From: an uncultured Porphyromonadaceae bacterium
GTDB taxonomy: Bacteria; Bacteroidota; Bacteroidia; Bacteroidales; Muribaculaceae
Direction: 5' to 3'
Assembly: GCA_902489275.1 (NCBI GenBank)
Contig: CABTZK010000020.1
Location: forward strand, 1-41,900
Length of the DNA stretch: 41,900 nt
A model generated the notes under the pieces. That model made no database searches and had not been told where the DNA came from. It worked only from the letters and a program-made list of their open reading frames with translations. Positions 41,548 to 41,900 of this stretch are shown here, piece by piece. Position numbers and translations under genes: made by a program. Numbering within the stretch: the first letter of the stretch is position 1; each line of letters opens with the position of its first letter.

Positions 41548-41629
41548 GCGCCTGTGGCGGAATTGGTAGACGCGCTAGACTTAGGATCTAGTGACTCCAG
41601 TCGTGAAGGTTCGAGTCCTTTCAGGCGCA
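41548..41629 (+). tRNA. tRNA-Leu(UAG)
   Basis: Acceptor GCGCCTG (41548-41554) pairs with CAGGCGC (41622-41628), with discriminator A at 41629. The anticodon loop CTTAGGA gives TAG, and the variable arm is long. CCA is not encoded (CAA follows). Confidence 0.94.
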
Positions 41630-41700
41630 CAAGCAAGAGAATGGCAGGCCTGCGCCTCGTTTGATTTGACACATTAGCGACCATTTCTATCAGGCTTGTA

Positions 41701-41740
41701 CCCCACATGGCTTTTCCCGTGTGGGGCTTTCTGTTTTTTG
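41701..41740 (+). terminator. Intrinsic terminator downstream of tRNA-Leu
   Basis: CCCCACATGG (41701-41710) pairs with CCGTGTGGGG (41717-41726) with one wobble pair and is followed by CTTTCTGTTTTTT. Confidence 0.88.
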
Positions 41741-41770
41741 ACATTTCCTGCGGAAACGCCAAATGTTTGA

Positions 41771-41837
41771 CAAGAGGTTACAATTTTCACTCCCACAGGC
41801 TTCAAAAAAGGCTAAGTTGCTGATTACTTAGCCTTAG
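41771..41837 (-). repeat. Hairpin plus 17-mer motif shared with the tRNA-Pro locus
   Basis: AAGGCTAAGT (41808-41817) pairs with ACTTAGCCTT (41826-41835); the T-run is on the minus strand, so it would terminate a gene entering from beyond the right edge. At 41771-41787 the minus strand reads AAAATTGTAACCTCTTG, 16 of 17 identical to 6187-6203, and the hairpin core GGCTAAGTTG is shared with 6117-6126. The same two parts in the same order near two tRNA genes suggest a repeated or mobile-element-derived cassette. Confidence 0.5.
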
Positions 41838-41900
41838 CGGTGTCAAGGTACCAGGGAATTGACGGGTTTTTTATTATTGCTGTCCGGTAAAACTCAAAAG
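41838..41900. other. Unexplained right edge, possible start of an insertion element
   Basis: This stretch has no gene. It contains GACGGGTTTTTTATT and the TGTCCGGTAAAACTC sequence, which looks like the terminal type of sequence seen at some Bacteroidetes insertion elements, but the window ends before a transposase or second repeat could be seen. Confidence 0.2.

Overview
The window looks like a chromosomal segment of a gut-type member of the order Bacteroidales, with Muribaculaceae or Prevotellaceae-like relatives most likely (inference). The clues are repeated promoter elements of the Bacteroidetes form TTTG-N19..21-TAnnTTTG, families largely restricted to the phylum (DUF4270, DUF3316, Porin_10, PorU, BT_3928-like DoxX protein, CarboxypepD_reg plus TonB-plug receptor), a degraded BspA-type repeat gene, and a generally G+C-rich codon choice. 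Most of the window is ordinary housekeeping sequence; no CRISPR array, prophage or complete insertion sequence is visible.

Layout from left to right. 1-5855 (+): the 3' part of an RluB-like pseudouridine synthase with a striking 21-bp in-frame tandem repeat, asnS, cutC, a short GlgA-like protein and a DUF4270 lipoprotein. 6033-9121: a tRNA-Pro, an AT-rich TonB-type outer-membrane receptor that looks recently acquired, and a Leu/Gly/Gly tRNA cluster on the minus strand. 9316-14313 (-): DUF1599, DoxX/MauE-like membrane protein and SDR form one overlapping transcription unit; tpiA, SPOR protein and folE follow, with their own promoters before tpiA and the SPOR gene. 14666-17303: a convergent pair, an L,D-transpeptidase lipoprotein and a putative porin. 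17396-22576 (-): cls-ispE, then grpE-dnaJ and an RluA-family pseudouridine synthase.

22726-26575: a tiny exported protein made almost only of a type IX secretion (T9SS)-like C-terminal domain, a frameshifted BspA-type remnant, a family 2 glycosyltransferase, and a secreted M6 metalloprotease ending in dockerin-like repeats. 26904-35232 (-): the most unusual block, two full-length PorU-type C25 cysteine proteases (T9SS sortase family) bracketing the redox repressor Rex and a fumarylacetoacetase-fold protein whose metal ligands appear to be lost; short spacings suggest one operon. 35491-40145 (+): topoisomerase IV/gyrase subunit A, a DUF3316 outer-membrane protein and an S41 protease lipoprotein, then a convergent exported alpha/beta hydrolase. 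The right edge carries tRNA-Leu(UAG), its terminator and a hairpin-plus-17-mer motif that also occurs next to tRNA-Pro, possibly the scar or border of mobile DNA.

The best candidates for new biology are the PorU-Rex-FAH-PorU block, the active-site-less FAH protein, the GlgA-like half protein lacking the ADP-glucose motif, and the nearly naked T9SS-like domain protein.
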